Positions 6,065-8,909 of a stretch of DNA of 8,909 nt are shown in pieces; within the stretch, counting starts at the first letter, position 1, and every line of letters starts with the position of its first letter. Below the pieces are notes generated by a model that made no database searches, had not been told where the DNA came from, and saw nothing but the letters and a program-made list of their open reading frames with translations. Source of the DNA: Ignavibacteriaceae bacterium (lineage in GTDB: Bacteria; Bacteroidota; Ignavibacteria; Ignavibacteriales; Ignavibacteriaceae); assembly GCA_019912505.1 (NCBI GenBank), contig JAIOIM010000133.1, forward strand, positions 1 through 8,909, read 5' to 3'. A program made the position numbers and the translations under genes.

Positions 6065-6097
6065 AAAAAACCGACAGAATGAACTGCCGGTTTTTTT
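6065..6097 (-). terminator. Rho-independent terminator of the M16 peptidase gene (possibly bidirectional)
   Basis: The arms CCGACAG (6071-6077) and CTGCCGG (6084-6090) flank a 6-base loop, with A6 on the left and T7 on the right. Read as minus-strand RNA, the imperfect position is a G-U pair, giving a full 7-bp stem followed by U6. Read as plus-strand RNA it is an A-C mismatch, though a U7 tract follows. The structure is therefore best suited to the minus-strand gene, whose stop is 27 bases away, but could also stop leftover feo transcription. Confidence 0.85.
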
Positions 6098-6116
6098 ATT
6101 TTAAATTGTGTGATAA

Positions 6117-8909
6117 TTAATTCTTTTTCTGCTGTAACCCGTATATGTCTACGAGAATAGGATCGCCGAATCCTAATTTTTTCAATCGCTCCATTTGCGT
6201 TTTTGCATCACCAACAACAAGATAAACCATCTTAGTTGGATCGAGATATTTTTGTGCGAGTTCTATTTGTTTTGCGGCGGTCATATCAAGAATAACCTCC
6301 TCTTCTTTTTTTACATAGTCGTAAGGGAGGGCATATGTTGCTACATTGTTCAGCATCCCAATCAATGCACCCAGAGTTTCAAACCTTCTTGAGTTTGATT
6401 TTATGAGCGAATTTTTTGTGAACGCAAGATCTTCATCCGAAATTCCGTTGCGGTATTTTGAAATTTCGTCTCTAAATATTTCTGCCGATTCGAGAGTGGC
6501 ATTACTTTGTACCCCCGCAGAAGCAACAAATTCACCCGGGTATCTTGAGCCGCTAAAGTTAGTGCGTGCGCCGTATGTGTATCCTTTTTCTTCGCGCAAA
6601 ATAAGATTTACGTTTCCGCTAAAACTTCCGCCGAGTTTATAGTTCATAACTACAGCAGGGTAATAATCGGGGTGATTGTAGGGAAGCGCCAGATAACCGA
6701 TTCTAATTTCGGACTGCTTTGCATCCGGGACATCAACAAAATATAATTTCGATTTTTCTATTGCAGCAGGGAATTCAAGTTTTGGGAAAGCTACGGTTTT
6801 TTCTTCCCATTTCTCGCCGAGCGATTGGAATTCTTTAACTGCTTTTTCCTTTGAAATATCACCGGCAATTGTAATGCTTGTAATGTTAGGCGAAAAATTC
6901 TTATCATAATAATTTTTTAAATCATCAATAGTAATTGATGCAATTGATTCTGCTGTGCCGGAAGGGCTATTGCCGAGTATATTGTTTTCACCGTAAACAA
7001 TTTTGTTAAAAACTTTACTGGCAATAACCGTTGGGTTTGCTTTGTCTCGATTAATTTGCTCAATAGTTTCATCTTTTATGCGCGCAAATTCTTTTTCATC
7101 CCAACGCGGTTCTAAAAGAATTTCTTCAACAAGTTTATAAACACCATCAAACCGGGATGCGAGGGCATTGGCTTGCAGCACTATCGATTCGCGTGTTGTA
7201 TATATTCTTATTGAAGCACCAAGTTCGTCAATAGCTTCCTCAAGTTCTTCGGGAGTTTTATTTTTTGTTCCTTCTTTCAGCATATCAGAAATTAAATTTG
7301 CAACGCCTATCTTTTTGTCATCGTCTAAAATCATTCCGCCGTTTAAAGTTATATTAAACTGCACAAGCGGCACTTCATTTTGTTCGATGCCGTAAATTTT
7401 TAGCCCCTTGCCTAGGTCTTCGCTCCAAACCGATGGTAATTTTAATATCGGTTCGGTACCTTTTGCAGGTTCAATATTTCTATCGAAAGAGGAGGCAATC
7501 GGAGCCTCTATTGCTTCTTCCATAGTTGAAGAAGCGGTATCAGATTTTTCTGTTATTTTTTCTTCCTCTACCGGGAAGAATGTTGAATTTGAAGCAATCA
7601 ATTCAACCTGACCTTTGGGAACAAAGCTTGTAAGAATGAAGTGTTTGCCTTTGATATATTTTTCGTAAACATTCCAAATATCTGCTTCGGTAACATCAAG
7701 AGTGTTTTGAAGATCGGTTGTAATAAAATCGGGGGAGCCGGCAAACTCATTATACATTGCTAATTGGAACGACTTGCCGAGTACAGAAGAAATACCGTTA
7801 TAAAAATTTGTTTCAAGTTTTGCTTTTACTCTGTTAAGATCTTTTTCGGTGAATTTGTCTGTTTCAAATCTTTTCAAACCTTCAAAAATTGCGGCTTCAA
7901 CATCACTTAAATTTTTGCCAGGGAATGCTCTTATCGAAAAATCAAAAGTACCCGCCAACTCCAGGCTTTGCTGATAAACGTTTAGCGATGGAGCAAGTTT
8001 TTTTTCTTCAACTATAACTTTGTAAAGAGGAGCTTTCTTATTGCCGGCTAAAAGATTGCCAAGCAGATCCAATGCGTAAGAATCTTTATTGTACTGCTCT
8101 ACTGTTGGGTAAACCATATTTAGTTCCGGCGACTTTGCAAAATTGTCTTCAAAATAAGCACGCTTGGTTTCGCTGAGTGTTACGGGCATTGGTTTTGGGC
8201 TTTCAACCGGCTCACCCTGTTTTAGCTCGCCGAAATATTTTTTTACAAGTTCCTTCGCTTTTTCTTTATCAAAGGAGCCGGCAAGAACTAATGTAGCATT
8301 GTTAGGGGTGTACCATTTTTTATAAAAATCGTGCACATCCTTGAGTGTGGCATTTTGCAAATCTTTTAAAGATCCGATAACCTGCCAATTATAAGGATGA
8401 TTTTCGGGATAAAGAAGTTTGCCGGTAATATAATCTGTGTGACCGTAAGGCTGGTTGTCAACCCGCTGACGTTTTTCGTTCTGTACAACTTCCTGCTGGT
8501 TTTTAAATGCCTCCATAGTAACAGTGGGCAATAAAAATCCCATTCTGTCCGACTCCATCCATAAAACCATTTCTAATGAGTTTTCCGGTACAACTTCGTA
8601 ATATATTGTTCCGTCATTCCAGGTTCCGCCATTTAATGTGCCTCCCGCGTCCTGAATTTTTTTGAAGAATTGATCCTGACCGACATGCTGCGATTCCTGG
8701 AACATCATATGCTCAAACAGATGGGCAAAGCCCGTTCTTCCCACAACCTCGCGGTTGGAACCAACATGGTATTGAATTGCAACGGCTATAATTGGGTCAG
8801 AGTTATCATGGTGTAGTATTACCTCTAACCCGTTATCCAATTTGTATTTTTCATAATCAACTTTTAACGATGTTTTATCGCTGCTGCAGCCTGCAAATAA
8901 TAGAAATAC
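6117..8909 (-). CDS. M16-family zinc metallopeptidase lipoprotein, two-repeat, 5'-truncated by the window edge
   Basis: A pitrilysin/insulinase-type peptidase that degrades peptides in a closed chamber formed by its two halves. The frame stays open to 8909, giving 931 visible codons; the start Met and first signal-peptide residues lie beyond the edge. The visible N-terminus VFLLFAGCSSDK is a lipobox with Cys8, so the protein is lipid-anchored in the envelope. The first half (about 26-440) carries the inverted zinc motif HLFEH (His63, Glu66, His67) and a downstream Glu145 in QNEKRQ. A Glu/Ala/Ser/Thr-rich linker (about 445-480) joins it to the second half (about 495-930). There the motif position reads NLISD (538-542), so this half is non-catalytic but keeps the substrate-binding LREEKGYTYGAR segment, as usual for M16 pairs. 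A start at 8840 (TTG) would remove the lipobox and the first strand of the fold, and is unlikely. The gene converges on feoB with no evident link to it. Confidence 0.93.
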   Translation of the reverse strand, partial: VFLLFAGCSSDKTSLKVDYEKYKLDNGLEVILHHDNSDPIIAVAIQYHVGSNREVVGRTGFAHLFEHMMFQESQHVGQDQFFKKIQDAGGTLNGGTWNDGTIYYEVVPENSLEMVLWMESDRMGFLLPTVTMEAFKNQQEVVQNEKRQRVDNQPYGHTDYITGKLLYPENHPYNWQVIGSLKDLQNATLKDVHDFYKKWYTPNNATLVLAGSFDKEKAKELVKKYFGELKQGEPVESPKPMPVTLSETKRAYFEDNFAKSPELNMVYPTVEQYNKDSYALDLLGNLLAGNKKAPLYKVIVEEKKLAPSLNVYQQSLELAGTFDFSIRAFPGKNLSDVEAAIFEGLKRFETDKFTEKDLNRVKAKLETNFYNGISSVLGKSFQLAMYNEFAGSPDFITTDLQNTLDVTEADIWNVYEKYIKGKHFILTSFVPKGQVELIASNSTFFPVEEEKITEKSDTASSTMEEAIEAPIASSFDRNIEPAKGTEPILKLPSVWSEDLGKGLKIYGIEQNEVPLVQFNITLNGGMILDDDKKIGVANLISDMLKEGTKNKTPEELEEAIDELGASIRIYTTRESIVLQANALASRFDGVYKLVEEILLEPRWDEKEFARIKDETIEQINRDKANPTVIASKVFNKIVYGENNILGNSPSGTAESIASITIDDLKNYYDKNFSPNITSITIAGDISKEKAVKEFQSLGEKWEEKTVAFPKLEFPAAIEKSKLYFVDVPDAKQSEIRIGYLALPYNHPDYYPAVVMNYKLGGSFSGNVNLILREEKGYTYGARTNFSGSRYPGEFVASAGVQSNATLESAEIFRDEISKYRNGISDEDLAFTKNSLIKSNSRRFETLGALIGMLNNVATYALPYDYVKKEEEVILDMTAAKQIELAQKYLDPTKMVYLVVGDAKTQMERLKKLGFGDPILVDIYGLQQKKN

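Noticed and set aside
1..8909. CRISPR array, tRNA or rRNA genes
   Set aside because: No regularly spaced repeats and no cloverleaf or rRNA-like segments were seen on either strand.

Overview
The window looks like chromosomal DNA from a free-living member of the Bacteroidota/Chlorobi group, possibly of the Ignavibacteria type. This rests on AT-rich codon use, Shine-Dalgarno sites missing before several genes, a TAnnTTTG-type -10 box, and the protein repertoire (DtxR-FeoA fusions, a short-type FeoB, a two-repeat M16 lipoprotein). The taxonomic call is inference; no rRNA or marker gene is present.

Layout. (1) 1-1139, plus strand: the C-terminal three quarters of an N-acyl-D-amino-acid deacylase, cut by the left edge. 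(2) 1233-1595, minus strand: a small secreted H-type lectin-domain protein with its own promoter, ribosome binding site and strong UUCG-capped terminator. (3) 1775-5690, plus strand: a four-gene iron operon made of a cytoplasmic DtxR/MntR-type regulator with a FeoA-like tail, a second DtxR-like protein with an N-terminal membrane helix and two FeoA-like domains, the FeoB GTPase as a separate protein, and the FeoB membrane permease as a separate protein. The last three genes are joined by two ATGA stop/start overlaps. (4) 5691-6116: a gene-free stretch with a weak hairpin, an inverted repeat and the terminator of the next gene. (5) 6117-8909, minus strand: a two-repeat M16 zinc-metallopeptidase lipoprotein whose start lies past the right edge.

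How the genes fit together. The operon has no free-standing feoA or feoC. FeoA-like domains are carried only on the two DtxR-like proteins, and one of these is predicted to sit in the membrane beside FeoB. A reasonable model is that the first protein is the Fe(II)- or Mn(II)-responsive repressor of the operon. The second would be a membrane-tethered, metal-sensing FeoA that acts on the FeoB GTPase or channel rather than (or as well as) on DNA. Together with the split FeoB, this is the most unusual part of the window. The deacylase, lectin and peptidase have no evident functional link to iron uptake.
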